A stretch of DNA of 39,577 nt from a virus: positions 1-39,577 of the IMG/VR virus record IMGVR_UViG_3300013126_000084. One strand, written 5' to 3'. The position numbers and the translations under genes are program-made. How positions within the stretch are numbered: the stretch's first letter is position 1; every line of letters begins with the position of its first letter. Shown one piece after another: positions 1 to 6,749 of the stretch. A model generated the notes under the pieces. That model had not been told where the DNA came from and made no database searches. It saw nothing but the letters and a program-made list of their open reading frames with translations.

Positions 1-759
1 CCCAGCTACTTGTAGTTTATGTAACTCATTTTTAGTCTTTCTCATAACGTGGGTTACACGTTCTGCAGTTTCTAAATTAGACGCACCATATGGAACTACA
101 ATATCTTCGGCAGGGACATACATAGATACTTGGCGTTCTATGTTAGGGTCGTAGTAAACTTTTTTAAATGAGTTACCAGATAAACCTAAACCCCACAACA
201 TGCGTTCATGTTCGGGTCTATATTCAGGCATCATGTCCGTGAGCTGATAATTCATATCATCTTTTACACGTTCGGCAGCATCTTCTTTTTCTTTTGTTTG
301 CTTACCAACGATAACTGTTTTAACTGGGCCTGCAGCGGGAAATGTCTCCATCATAGTTTCAGCTTGAAACTTCACAAGCGCTTCAGTCATGAGTGGGTGA
401 TACACGTTGCATGCACCGGGCCACGGTTCTGTTCTATCTTCTACTTTTAGACCTAATAACTCTAGACCATCAACATATGTAGTAAGCCAATCTTTTCTAG
501 AATTAATATCTGCATCGTACTCACCAATTAAATCACCTGACAACTCTGTAAGTTGTCCTTCATCCATATCTTCTGCTAAGTTCTGATTAAACTCATCATT
601 GGTTTCTTTACCAGGAATAATTGTAATCTCCATGCTACCATCATCTAATGTAACCGAGTCAGGATTTTCAATTTCAATAGCAAGATCTGGTTGAGTTTTA
701 GCTAATTCTTCTAAACCCATTGGAGCTTGACTTACACTTTTATCTATATTCACTGCCAT
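1..759 (-). CDS. Phage portal protein, N-terminal part (cut by window edge)
   Basis: The reading frame starts at an ATG preceded by AGAGGAA and stays open for 253 codons to the left edge, so the C-terminal part lies outside the window. The portal forms the dodecameric ring at the capsid vertex through which the terminase pumps DNA. Around residues 113-147 there is a WPGACNVYHPLMTEA stretch followed by FQAETMMETFPAAGPVK, which I recognise from memory as the N-terminal signature of portal proteins of marine and freshwater podovirus-like phages. The first 80 residues are acidic and probably a disordered head. The position just downstream of terminase genes on the same strand is the usual portal position. 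The family call rests on motif memory and gene order; no search was run. Confidence 0.75.
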   Translation of the reverse strand, partial: MAVNIDKSVSQAPMGLEELAKTQPDLAIEIENPDSVTLDDGSMEITIIPGKETNDEFNQNLAEDMDEGQLTELSGDLIGEYDADINSRKDWLTTYVDGLELLGLKVEDRTEPWPGACNVYHPLMTEALVKFQAETMMETFPAAGPVKTVIVGKQTKEKEDAAERVKDDMNYQLTDMMPEYRPEHERMLWGLGLSGNSFKKVYYDPNIERQVSMYVPAEDIVVPYGASNLETAERVTHVMRKTKNELHKLQVAG

Positions 760-762
760 ATT

Positions 763-933
763 CTATTCCTCTGTTAATTCGTCCGTGTTCGGGTCCCATC
801 TTGTTTTAAAATGCCACCACATTTTTCTGTATTTACGTAACTCAGCGTACACTCTTTTTCTTTTGTCTGAATGTCTTCTTTTAGTTTTTCGTTTACGCCC
901 ATTAAACAAACCTTTAACGCTATATACAATCAT
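763..933 (-). CDS. Small very basic protein between terL and portal
   Basis: This 56-residue frame starts at an ATG that overlaps the terL stop codon (ATGA) and ends three bases before the portal start, with no spare DNA on either side. The middle is rich in Lys and Arg (GRKRKTKRRHSDKRKR around residues 12-27), followed by an aromatic KMWWHFKTRWD segment and an acidic tail. I do not recognise the family. Its position and charge would fit a small nucleic-acid-binding or head-assembly accessory protein, but that is inference. The exact fit between two genes supports translation. Confidence 0.6.
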   Translation of the reverse strand: MIVYSVKGLFNGRKRKTKRRHSDKRKRVYAELRKYRKMWWHFKTRWDPNTDELTEE

Positions 934-2471
934 ACTAAGTACAATCTATTTTTAGCACTCTTGAACCCATATATCTCATCTGGTTCGTCATTAGGCAGTC
1001 TTATGAACCCACCTTGTCTAAACCTCATCAGTGCCATAGTAGTCGAGTCCACTTGGTCATCGTTAGCACCTGATGGAAAGTCATTACACTCTTCAATCAG
1101 TTCATGTGCCCAACGTCTATCAGGAGCCCATACTATACCTGATCTAAAAAGATCTGCCACAGAGTTAACTCTGGATATTTTGTCTTGCCCTTTTCCAGGT
1201 GTAAATTCTCCTACCGGAATACCCATCCTCCTCATCTCCTGATAGAGTGCGGCTCCGTTGGATTTCTTTTCTACTATGAATGCATCTGGCTCCCAATCTT
1301 TATACTCTTCAAGTATGAGTTCTTTAAGCTCAGGAAATTCTAAACGTTTCTTTATTGCATTTAGCAGTATTATATTATAATTATTGGTCTCTTCGTTAAA
1401 AAATACACCCCACGTAGTTAACGAATTATAATCGGCTCTCGTGTTAGCTTCTTGTGCTGCATCTAAAGACATGATGGTAAACTCGCAACTCGGTGGATCT
1501 TCTTTCTCCCATATATTCCACCATTCACGTTTTATTAGTGCGCCTTCCTCCGACACTGGGTTCTGTAAGTATTGCGCGTTCCAGTATCTGACATCGAGTG
1601 AAGCCTTTTTTGCCTGTAATTCTTCTAAAGGCCAAAATTCAGGCCAAAGTGAAGCTTCGTTACCTTCTTTGTCTTCAATAATCGCTGGAAATTCAACGAC
1701 TTCCCACTCGTCTACCCCTTCTGTTTTGATCATTTGGTTAACTAGTTGGCCTGTTAAATCTAACTTAGACCATCTAGTCATTACCACAATAATTGCACCG
1801 CCCGGCATAAGACGCTGTATAGGGCCAGACTGAAACCACTCCCAAGCAGGCAGAAAAACATCCGGGCGTCCCAGCTTGGCGTCTTGCTCGGAGTGTGGAT
1901 CATCAATGATAAACAAATCAGCCCCGCGACCAGCGAGGGCACCACCCACACCAATTGCAAAATATTCTCCATTAAAGTTTGTCCCCCATCGTGATGCTGA
2001 TTTACTGTCAGCTTGTAGTTCTACGTTAGGAAATACGTCTTTATAAGCATCGCTACCAACCAAGTTACGAACTCGCCTACCAAAATTAATAGCAAGGTCA
2101 GCAGTATGAGACGCCATAATAATTTTTTTATCAGGATACTTTCCCAAAAACCAAGCAGGAGCAAGATATGAGATAAGCTCAGACTTCCCGTGTCTCGGCG
2201 CAATATTAACAATAACTCTTTTCTTTTTGCCGTTGACAATTTCTTCAAATATTTTCGCAAGTCTACGATGATGCGCTCCAACTTTATATCCAGGGTATAC
2301 GTGTTGTATAAAATCTAAAAATGTAGTTTGTCTTTTCTCAAGTACCTGACTTTTTTCTAATTCTTCTAAGTGTGCTAAAAACTGTAACTGCTCATGCTTA
2401 GGCAATACTGATATATGTGCAAGGGCATGATCAATATCAGCCTGACTGAATCCTGAAATATCTATAGCCAT
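930..2471 (-). CDS. terL: Terminase large subunit (ATPase and nuclease)
   Basis: This is the packaging motor that cuts concatemeric phage DNA and drives it through the portal. The N-terminal ATPase shows a Walker A motif at residues 91-98 (APRHGKSE) and Walker B at 186-191 (LFIIDD). The C-terminal RNase H-like nuclease shows its expected acidic residues in MSLDAA (D337), FIVEKK (E401) and NDDQVDS (about D471-D475). The length of 513 residues is normal. The start lies one base after the stop of the upstream gene and no clear Shine-Dalgarno sequence is visible, so translation is probably coupled. The arrangement of upstream gene, terL and portal supports the call. Confidence 0.95.
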   Translation of the reverse strand: MAIDISGFSQADIDHALAHISVLPKHEQLQFLAHLEELEKSQVLEKRQTTFLDFIQHVYPGYKVGAHHRRLAKIFEEIVNGKKKRVIVNIAPRHGKSELISYLAPAWFLGKYPDKKIIMASHTADLAINFGRRVRNLVGSDAYKDVFPNVELQADSKSASRWGTNFNGEYFAIGVGGALAGRGADLFIIDDPHSEQDAKLGRPDVFLPAWEWFQSGPIQRLMPGGAIIVVMTRWSKLDLTGQLVNQMIKTEGVDEWEVVEFPAIIEDKEGNEASLWPEFWPLEELQAKKASLDVRYWNAQYLQNPVSEEGALIKREWWNIWEKEDPPSCEFTIMSLDAAQEANTRADYNSLTTWGVFFNEETNNYNIILLNAIKKRLEFPELKELILEEYKDWEPDAFIVEKKSNGAALYQEMRRMGIPVGEFTPGKGQDKISRVNSVADLFRSGIVWAPDRRWAHELIEECNDFPSGANDDQVDSTTMALMRFRQGGFIRLPNDEPDEIYGFKSAKNRLYLV

Positions 2472-2472
2472 A

Positions 2473-3054
2473 TTATATGTCTGGGGTTATATCTTTTGTT
2501 TCAACTACTTCAAAGGTTGTATCTATAACTGCAGTTTTACCAAGTATTTTATACATCTTAGCTTTAATTTGTGCTTCTAAATCTTGTTGACTTAAATTTT
2601 TAACAGTAATTTCTGTTTTTTCTGAGAACAAACCTACATCACTTATCTTACCTAATAGCTCTAATGCTTTTAATCTATGTCTTGGGTCTGATAGTCCTGC
2701 ATCTTCTATTAGTTTATTTGTAACAAACCGTCTCAACTGGACGGCTTCCTCTACAACTTGATGATCATAGTCCGATAACATAGCATAAAGATGCTGAACT
2801 GTAGCAGGAACGTTTAAAGCTTGCTTAGTTGCTGCATTTAATGGTGCTGTTACGTCAGGATTTGTAAAATTTTTAAATATTTCTTCAGCTTCTTTCTTTT
2901 CTGCTGTAGAAACAGGTATTTCTGCACCTGCTTCATCTAAAATTTGCATAGTTTTAGCAGCTACTTTAACTTTTTGTTCTAATGTAGTAGGTTCTTCTGC
3001 CTCAAAGTCATCAGGAAGGGGCATATTTGCTATAGGGATAATAGTTATTGCCAT
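2473..3054 (-). CDS. terS: Probable terminase small subunit
   Basis: This 193-residue protein sits directly upstream of terL on the same strand, the classical place for the DNA-recognition subunit of the terminase. It is largely helical. A Pro-rich acidic head is followed by a segment around residues 100-150 containing QLRRFVTNKLIEDAGLSDPR and HRLKALELLGKISDVGLFS. This resembles the central region of small packaging subunits, whose helices build a ring. No sharp helix-turn-helix is visible. Only a weak AGGA lies well upstream of the ATG, so initiation may be inefficient. The assignment rests mainly on synteny; another packaging or scaffold role is possible. Confidence 0.65.
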   Translation of the reverse strand: MAITIIPIANMPLPDDFEAEEPTTLEQKVKVAAKTMQILDEAGAEIPVSTAEKKEAEEIFKNFTNPDVTAPLNAATKQALNVPATVQHLYAMLSDYDHQVVEEAVQLRRFVTNKLIEDAGLSDPRHRLKALELLGKISDVGLFSEKTEITVKNLSQQDLEAQIKAKMYKILGKTAVIDTTFEVVETKDITPDI

Positions 3055-3097
3055 AAAATGTCGCTGTTTACATCCTAGAAATTTATTTGCAGCTATT

Positions 3098-3197
3098 GGA
3101 GCGCACTATATAACAAAATATCATATAAATCAAGCATGTTTTTGATACAATATTGCTATGATAACCCTCCTTTTTACACAGCCTGACTTTGCGCTCC
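3098..3197. repeat. 8-bp inverted repeat GGAGCGCA / TGCGCTCC in the divergent control region
   Basis: Perfect arms lie at 3098-3105 and 3190-3197, 84 bp apart, in the gap between the divergent terminase and metalloprotease genes. The left arm ends on the -10 box of the minus-strand promoter, so a protein bound there could block it. The pair may be a looping operator. No binding protein is identified. Confidence 0.4.
3105..3133 (-). promoter_or_regulatory. Probable promoter for the terminase operon
   Basis: Read on the minus strand, TTGATT (3133-3128) and TATAGT (3110-3105) are separated by 17 bp, a good sigma70 layout. It points into the terminase genes. It is weaker than the four early promoters and lacks their TTGACA(T/A)TGT context, which would suit a later or differently controlled transcript. 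Confidence 0.55.
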
Positions 3198-3204
3198 TTG
3201 TTTT

Positions 3205-3223
3205 AACCTGGTCTTTCTAGGTT
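3205..3223 (+). promoter_or_regulatory. Small hairpin directly before the metalloprotease start
   Basis: AACCT and AGGTT can pair around a 9-base loop. The hairpin ends three bases before the ATG at 3227. No normal Shine-Dalgarno sequence is present, so this element may replace or mask the ribosome-binding site. The stem is short and chance pairing is possible. Confidence 0.3.
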
Positions 3224-3226
3224 TAT

Positions 3227-3574
3227 ATGAAGCTCACCACGCTTACCTCGGAAAACTTAGCCCATCTCTATGACATGGCATGCAAACTGCCACCTTTTAA
3301 CAAATTTAAAATGCCTAAGTCCTACCGAGTGAAGTTCAAAGTTATTACTGATTCTGGTATTTATGGTTGTTTTGACGAAGTTGAGATGCAAATTGAAATA
3401 AGCTCTGGGTCTTGTGGTCATTTTACTACCATATTTCAAACCTTGTTACACGAAATGGTTCATCTCGCACTATATGTTAAGAAAGATCCTAAGTTTCACC
3501 TCCATGAGGAATCCTTCCTCAAACTTAAAGCTGTGTATTCCGAAGTTTATTCTCTAGATCCTAAAGCTATTTAG
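3227..3574 (+). CDS. Small SprT-like zinc metallopeptidase-like protein
   Basis: This 115-residue protein carries a zinc-binding HExxH motif at residues 75-79 (HEMVH), inside LLHEMVHLALYV. It is followed by HLHEESF around residues 91-97, which can supply the third ligand in the way HGPEF does in SprT-like proteins. A beta-rich N-terminal half (residues 30-60) comes before the catalytic helix, as in the SprT core. It is shorter than most SprT proteins and lacks the C-terminal zinc ribbon. It is the first gene of the rightward block and is divergent from the terminase genes. The substrate is unknown. The peptidase fold is fairly clear; the exact family is less so. Confidence 0.65.
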   Translation: MKLTTLTSENLAHLYDMACKLPPFNKFKMPKSYRVKFKVITDSGIYGCFDEVEMQIEISSGSCGHFTTIFQTLLHEMVHLALYVKKDPKFHLHEESFLKLKAVYSEVYSLDPKAI

Positions 3575-3833
3575 CCTGTCAAACCTTGTTCCTTTCAAAA
3601 TACAGGCAAATCTTTTTATAATCAATTACTTAGTCTTACAAATTAGTCTCCTAACATTTTAAATTTTTTGCAAAAAATTTTTTGATTGACCCTTTTTAAA
3701 AAGAAGGGGGTGGGTTTCGATTTTATAAAAATATGTAATCGTTTGTGCAAAACCCACTGTATGCGTGTGTGGCGGAGTCCCAAAAAATTTTGGGGGTATA
3801 GGGTGTGGGTGGGGTTTATTCCTTATAATATAC
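3575..3833. other. Gene-free stretch upstream of the first strong early promoter
   Basis: No credible gene is seen in these 259 bases. They hold one perfect match to the IHF consensus (AATCAATTACTTA, 3620-3632), long A and T runs near 3650-3680, and the palindrome CCCAAAAAATTTTGGG near 3779-3794. A possible terminator for the metalloprotease gene is not obvious. The stretch probably belongs to the control region that ends with the promoter at 3834. Confidence 0.4.
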
Positions 3834-3862
3834 TTGACATTGTAAAGTTTTTGTGGTATAAT
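3834..3862 (+). promoter_or_regulatory. Strong sigma70-type promoter
   Basis: TTGACA (3834-3839) and TATAAT (3857-3862) are both perfect consensus boxes with a 17-bp spacer. The transcript would start near 3870 and include the conserved stem-loop at 3895-3930 before the 226-residue gene. The -35 box lies in TTGACATTGTAAA, the sequence context shared by the other early promoters. Confidence 0.85.
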
Positions 3863-3894
3863 GCTCGTATGAATTGAATTATATCAGTTCATTT

Positions 3895-3930
3895 CGTTCC
3901 GAAGTGCACTCAATCGTGCAAAGCAGAACG
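3895..3930 (+). promoter_or_regulatory. Conserved 5' UTR stem-loop, copy 1
   Basis: The outer stem CGTTCCG/CAGAACG (one C-A mismatch) encloses an AAG/AAG internal loop and an inner stem TGCAC/GTGCA with a 6-base loop. It lies between the promoter and the ribosome-binding site of the 226-residue gene. It is the most divergent copy in spacing, with 20 bases between the stem and GAGG. Confidence 0.75.
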
Positions 3931-3962
3931 AATTTTATAACTTAACTTATGAGGTGTTTATC

Positions 3963-4643
3963 ATGTCAAAGAAAACAACAGCAACAGCAACAGCAAAGCA
4001 AGTAGAAGCATTATCAGTTCAAGACAAGAAGTTCATTGATGTTGAAATGGTAGATGTAATGGCACAAGCTCACAACGCTGGGTTAAAGCGTAGTGAGTTA
4101 GTGTTTCAAGTTGCACAAGCATCAAAGTCTTTAGTTAAAGACTGCACTAAAAATAAATGGGAATTGGTCTGGGCGGATTTTGAGAACCGCCTTGTCAATA
4201 CCAAATCAATCTTACCTTCAACCGCAAGAAATTATCGTGTTGAAGTAGTTAAGATTTTAAAAGCCGAAGGCATTGAAAAGCCACTAGGCAATAGCAAGAC
4301 CGCAAAGCACGAGCAAGGCAAAAAAGCAACGCAAGACGAGCTAGAAAAGAAGTTAGAGCATGTTAGCATTGAAAACTTGAAAGACGAGTTAGTGCAATTA
4401 TCCGATAAGCTAGATAAGGATAGCAAACAACGCTTTAAGACCATTCAAAGCGTAGTGTTAAAGAAAGCTAAAGTTATTCAAGACGAGCAAGACGCTAAAG
4501 AAAGTCAAGAGTTAAAAGACTTCAAAACTCAATATACGGATTGGTTCAATGGGCTACTCAAAACTCAAGAGGGTAGAACGGAATTGATAGCGTTAAGACT
4601 TAATAAAGAAGTTCGTTTAGTAGTTCAGAAAGTTCTTAACTAA
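3963..4643 (+). CDS. Unidentified 226-residue charged, probably helical protein in its own transcription unit
   Basis: I do not recognise the family. The ATG at 3963 is preferred because GAGG lies eight bases upstream; a GTG nine bases earlier is less well placed. The N-terminus is Thr/Ala rich. Residues 20-110 look like a compact helical domain with WELVWADFENRLVN and STARNYRVEVVKILKAEG, a pattern seen in DNA-binding proteins. Residues 110-170 are Lys/Glu rich and may be coiled coil. The gene has a consensus promoter, a conserved leader stem-loop and a strong terminator. It directly precedes the IHF-like repeat array, so an initiator or regulator role acting on that array is a reasonable guess, not shown. 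Confidence 0.75.
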   Translation: MSKKTTATATAKQVEALSVQDKKFIDVEMVDVMAQAHNAGLKRSELVFQVAQASKSLVKDCTKNKWELVWADFENRLVNTKSILPSTARNYRVEVVKILKAEGIEKPLGNSKTAKHEQGKKATQDELEKKLEHVSIENLKDELVQLSDKLDKDSKQRFKTIQSVVLKKAKVIQDEQDAKESQELKDFKTQYTDWFNGLLKTQEGRTELIALRLNKEVRLVVQKVLN

Positions 4644-4665
4644 CAAAGTTAAAGAAGTTAATTAA

Positions 4666-4699
4666 GGGTTCGTGGTTAATTCCACGAGCCCTTTTTTTT
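4666..4699 (+). terminator. Strong rho-independent terminator
   Basis: A 10-bp stem (GGGTTCGTGG with CCACGAGCCC, one G-T wobble) closes a TTAATT loop and is followed by eight Ts. It begins 22 bases after the stop of the 226-residue gene and closes that single-gene unit. Confidence 0.93.
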
Positions 4700-4731
4700 G
4701 GTCTAAATTTTGTGGCACTTCGTTCCGAACC

Positions 4732-4753
4732 CCGTTCCGATTTTTTGGAACGG
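4732..4753. repeat. 7-bp inverted repeat CCGTTCC / GGAACGG
   Basis: Perfect arms flank an 8-base T-rich spacer, just after the terminator. The same GTTCCGA word appears at 4721-4728 and in the outer arm of the conserved leader stem-loops. It could be a remnant of such an element or a second weak hairpin. No TGCACT inner stem is present. Confidence 0.4.
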
Positions 4754-4844
4754 TCATAATTAGGTAGGTGAGTGTGGGTGAGTTTAAACTAAATTAACTT
4801 CGTGGCTACATCTTTTTGCGTGTTTTTTAATCAAACTTGACATT

Positions 4845-5265
4845 GTATATTATAACACGCACATGGTGTATTATAACAAGCCCTGTTATATTACTGAAAA
4901 ATCAATGACTTATAATACCCCTACAAAATGTAGGGTGTATTATTACTGAAAAATCAATGACTTACAAAAGCAGGTGTAAAAATACAAATATCAATATAAT
5001 CAATAACTTAATATAAAAATACAATATAACACGACTTTTTAAAAATTACCTCGCCAGACAATTTTGTTTTTACTTTTTTAACTTCGTGGCTAATCAATTT
5101 TATTTTTTCCACTGCCTTTTCCTCCAGACCACGCAATGCCGTTTTTCGTGTTATATTGTATTATTACTGAATAATCAATGACTTAACTTGTTATTTTGGT
5201 CTTGACATTGTAAACACCCTTGTTATATTACTTAATAATCAAGCACTTACCTTGTTATAATATAC
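4845..5265. repeat. 13-bp inverted repeat framing the IHF-like array
   Basis: GTATATTATAACA at 4845-4857 is the exact reverse complement of 5253-5265, about 395 bp away. A near copy in the same orientation as the left arm (GTGTATTATAACA) is at 4866-4878. Five IHF-like repeats lie between the two perfect arms. The arms are pure AT apart from two bases and could be easy-melting or protein-binding elements. Confidence 0.7.
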
Positions 5266-5316
5266 CCACAAAGTTAACAAAGTCAACTACACTTTCTCAA
5301 TCAAATCAAACACTTA
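4891..5316 (+). repeat. Six-copy repeat matching the IHF consensus; candidate origin or control centre
   Basis: The core AATCAAnnACTTA occurs in the same orientation at 4900-4912, 4952-4964, 4998-5010, 5173-5185, 5237-5249 and 5304-5316. Each copy fits the known IHF consensus WATCAANNNNTTR exactly. The first two copies are identical over 22 bases and carry an A-run just 5' of the core, as strong IHF sites do. The whole 4700-5570 stretch has no gene, is very AT-rich and also holds two TTGACATTG boxes (4837, 5202). Phage and plasmid origins often combine IHF sites with AT-rich DNA. The origin role is inference. The repeats could also be iterons for a phage protein. Confidence 0.75.
5202..5229 (+). 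promoter_or_regulatory. Possible promoter inside the repeat array
   Basis: TTGACA (5202-5207) and TATATT (5224-5229) are 16 bp apart, and the -35 context is again TTGACATTGTAAA. The -10 box touches the repeat unit at 5228-5249. No gene follows for 340 bp, so it might prime an RNA across the region or be a decoy site for the regulator of this promoter class. Confidence 0.4.
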
Positions 5317-5355
5317 ATAAAAATACACGCCTCTTGACAATCCACCCACTAACTA

Positions 5356-5374
5356 GACAAAGTTAACTTCGTGA
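5356..5374. promoter_or_regulatory. Near-perfect palindrome around GTTAAC
   Basis: ACAAAGTTAACTTCGT is symmetric around GTTAAC with a single mismatched pair. It is the only complete palindrome of a half-site, CACGAAGTTAAC, found several times elsewhere in the window (for example 6391-6402 and 33455-33466, and in reverse at 4794 and 5078). This suggests a dimer binding site. Confidence 0.4.
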
Positions 5375-5450
5375 TACCCCCACAACAGAACACCCCAAAA
5401 TAAAACACCTATCAGCGTATTTATAGGTGATTAAAAAACAAGGTGTTTGC

Positions 5451-5479
5451 TTGACATTGTCAATAAAATAAGGTATAAT
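5451..5479 (+). promoter_or_regulatory. Strong sigma70-type promoter with palindromic -35
   Basis: TTGACA (5451-5456), a 17-bp spacer and TATAAT (5474-5479) give perfect boxes. The -35 lies in TTGACATTGTCAA, a 13-bp palindrome around a central base, which looks like an operator. It drives the operon of small genes starting at 5571. Confidence 0.87.
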
Positions 5480-5516
5480 GGTTATGTTGCGTCAGTAAAG
5501 GTAGTCAATAATAACT

Positions 5517-5551
5517 CGTTCTGTTTTGCACTTTATAGTGCATATCCGAAC
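5517..5551 (+). promoter_or_regulatory. Conserved 5' UTR stem-loop, copy 2
   Basis: An inner stem TGCACT/AGTGCA with a TTAT loop and an outer stem GTTCTG/CCGAAC (one mismatch) are joined by 3-base internal loops. It is followed by ATAACATGAGGAG, a tail shared with copy 4, and lies between the promoter and the first gene of this operon. Confidence 0.82.
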
Positions 5552-5570
5552 ATAACATGAGGAGAATATG

Positions 5571-5903
5571 ATGTCAGATTTATATATTGAAACGGCTAAC
5601 AAAGTTATAAACGCATGGCGTTCTGAATGGGATAAATATCCATTCGGTAGTCGTGCAAGTGATAAGGTAGTAAATGCAATAGTTGACAAACACAAGCTAT
5701 CAAAACCTTTCGTTGAGGAAGTTATTTACTTGCATGAATATGGGTATATTGATAGTGATGATGTGGACTTGGGCGAAAAGGTAGGTATTGACAATCCCAC
5801 ATGGGAACATCAACCCGATGCGTTTCTGATGTTTCGTGCAATACATCAGTTATGGAGTTATAATAATTGTTTAACTTTTGAAAAACCGATTTGCACTATT
5901 TAG
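5571..5903 (+). CDS. Hypothetical small early protein
   Basis: This 110-residue protein is the first gene after the promoter at 5451. The second of two adjacent ATGs is chosen because AGGAG is six bases upstream of it and only three from the first. The sequence is mixed helical, with no membrane segment or known motif. The C-terminal half is acidic and aromatic. The stop codon lies inside the inner stem of stem-loop copy 3. Family unknown. Confidence 0.75.
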   Translation: MSDLYIETANKVINAWRSEWDKYPFGSRASDKVVNAIVDKHKLSKPFVEEVIYLHEYGYIDSDDVDLGEKVGIDNPTWEHQPDAFLMFRAIHQLWSYNNCLTFEKPICTI

Positions 5904-5909
5904 TGCAAA
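5890..5909 (+). promoter_or_regulatory. Conserved stem-loop, copy 3 (between genes)
   Basis: The inner stem is TTTGCACT with AGTGCAAA, perfect over eight pairs around ATTT. The outer stem is eroded to CCG/CAG. The stop codon of the upstream gene sits in the right arm, and AAGGAG of the next gene follows at 5916-5921, so ribosomes finishing the first gene would melt it. Confidence 0.7.
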
Positions 5910-5928
5910 ACAGAAAAGGAGAAATACA

Positions 5929-6093
5929 ATGAAAACAAAACCAATCTTTAAATCATGGCGTGAGTATGACAGAGAAATTTATATGAGTGAGTATGTAACA
6001 ATACCTAAATCACGCTATCGCAGACTTATAGTTAGTGAAGTAGTCAGTTGGGGTATATCAATCTTTTTACTATTAGTCATGGTGCTACGATGA
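5929..6093 (+). CDS. Small membrane protein
   Basis: This 54-residue protein starts at an ATG after AAGGAG. Its first 35 residues are charged, and residues 36-53 form one hydrophobic helix (VVSWGISIFLLLVMVL), so it is probably anchored in the inner membrane by its C-terminus. Its stop overlaps the start of the next gene (ATGA). The role is unknown. Confidence 0.7.
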   Translation: MKTKPIFKSWREYDREIYMSEYVTIPKSRYRRLIVSEVVSWGISIFLLLVMVLR

Positions 6094-6401
6094 ATATAGA
6101 CCAAGTTAAAGAATATGTGGCTACGCAATTAAAAAGCTATCGTGTCAAAGATATACTAGATAAGTTTGATGATAGTGAATGGCTTGCTATGTATGAACAG
6201 ATTGCAAAGGTTAAACCTTGGGAAGTAGAACGCAGACTGATTGATTGGGCAAGGCATGAGTTGGAGTTCTTTAGATATGTGCTATATAAAGAAAGACATT
6301 ACGAAGACTTACTTTTTGACAAAGCCTGTCTTGAATGTCTGAAATGCACTGATGAGTGCGAAACGGAACGGAAGTATTATGTTAGAAAACCACGAAGTTA
6401 A
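6090..6401 (+). CDS. Hypothetical protein
   Basis: This 103-residue frame starts at the ATGA overlap with the membrane protein gene and has no Shine-Dalgarno of its own, so translation is probably coupled. The sequence is helical and charged. A Cys cluster near the C-terminus (residues 81-92, ACLECLKCTDEC) could bind a metal. I do not recognise the family. Confidence 0.7.
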   Translation: MNIDQVKEYVATQLKSYRVKDILDKFDDSEWLAMYEQIAKVKPWEVERRLIDWARHELEFFRYVLYKERHYEDLLFDKACLECLKCTDECETERKYYVRKPRS

Positions 6402-6615
6402 CAAAATAAAAACATTTTTAGTTGAGTGGCTCGTTAGATTTGGTGTTGAGGTGCAAGCACGTCCGCCTCTTGCACTAACAGATATAGATATAGACATGGT
6501 AGATGCATGTGTGGGGTTTGGTTATATAGATGAATTGAAAGACCCGTTCACCAAAATATATAATCACAAAATAACGAAAGAAGGACTAAATTTTTTACAA
6601 AGGAGAAAAGCATGA
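6379..6615 (+). CDS. Hypothetical protein, possible winged-helix fold
   Basis: The 78-residue product begins with ENHEVNKIKTFLVEWLVRFG and ends with an ITKEGLNFLQRRKA motif, the strand and helix often seen at the end of small winged-helix proteins. The ATG at 6379 follows CGGAAG and overlaps the previous gene by 23 bases. The product at 8901-9137 has a similar layout (FLLEWIILHG near the start, ITKKGREYA near the end), so the two may be distant paralogues. Confidence 0.7.
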   Translation: MLENHEVNKIKTFLVEWLVRFGVEVQARPPLALTDIDIDMVDACVGFGYIDELKDPFTKIYNHKITKEGLNFLQRRKA

Positions 6616-6749
6616 GTAATAAAATGATTAAGGACTTGGTAGATATTAGTTATAGATTGGCAGATGAGAAGGATTATGATGACAAGATAGCACCAAAGCT
6701 ACAACGCATCATTGACTATTTAAAACAACAAGGAGAAAAGCATGAGTAA
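6612..6749 (+). CDS. Small hypothetical protein (45 residues)
   Basis: The frame starts at an ATG with AGGAG eight bases upstream and overlaps the preceding stop by four bases. The product (MSNKMIKDLVDISYRLADEK at the N-terminus) is an amphipathic charged helix pair. No family is recognised. Clean RBS and tight packing support it as real. Confidence 0.65.
   Translation: MSNKMIKDLVDISYRLADEKDYDDKIAPKLQRIIDYLKQQGEKHE

Noticed and set aside
871-1242. Plus-strand frames over the terminase gene, and similar antisense frames over the polymerase, primase and giant virion genes
   Set aside because: They lack ribosome-binding sites and lie opposite strongly conserved coding sequence; they are shadows.
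3686-3877. A 63-codon open frame
   Set aside because: No ribosome-binding site, atypical composition, and it runs through the consensus promoter at 3834-3862.
4891-5316. Possible CRISPR array
   Set aside because: Repeat intervals are irregular (46 to 175 bases), copies vary and no cas genes are present. The repeat fits IHF sites instead.
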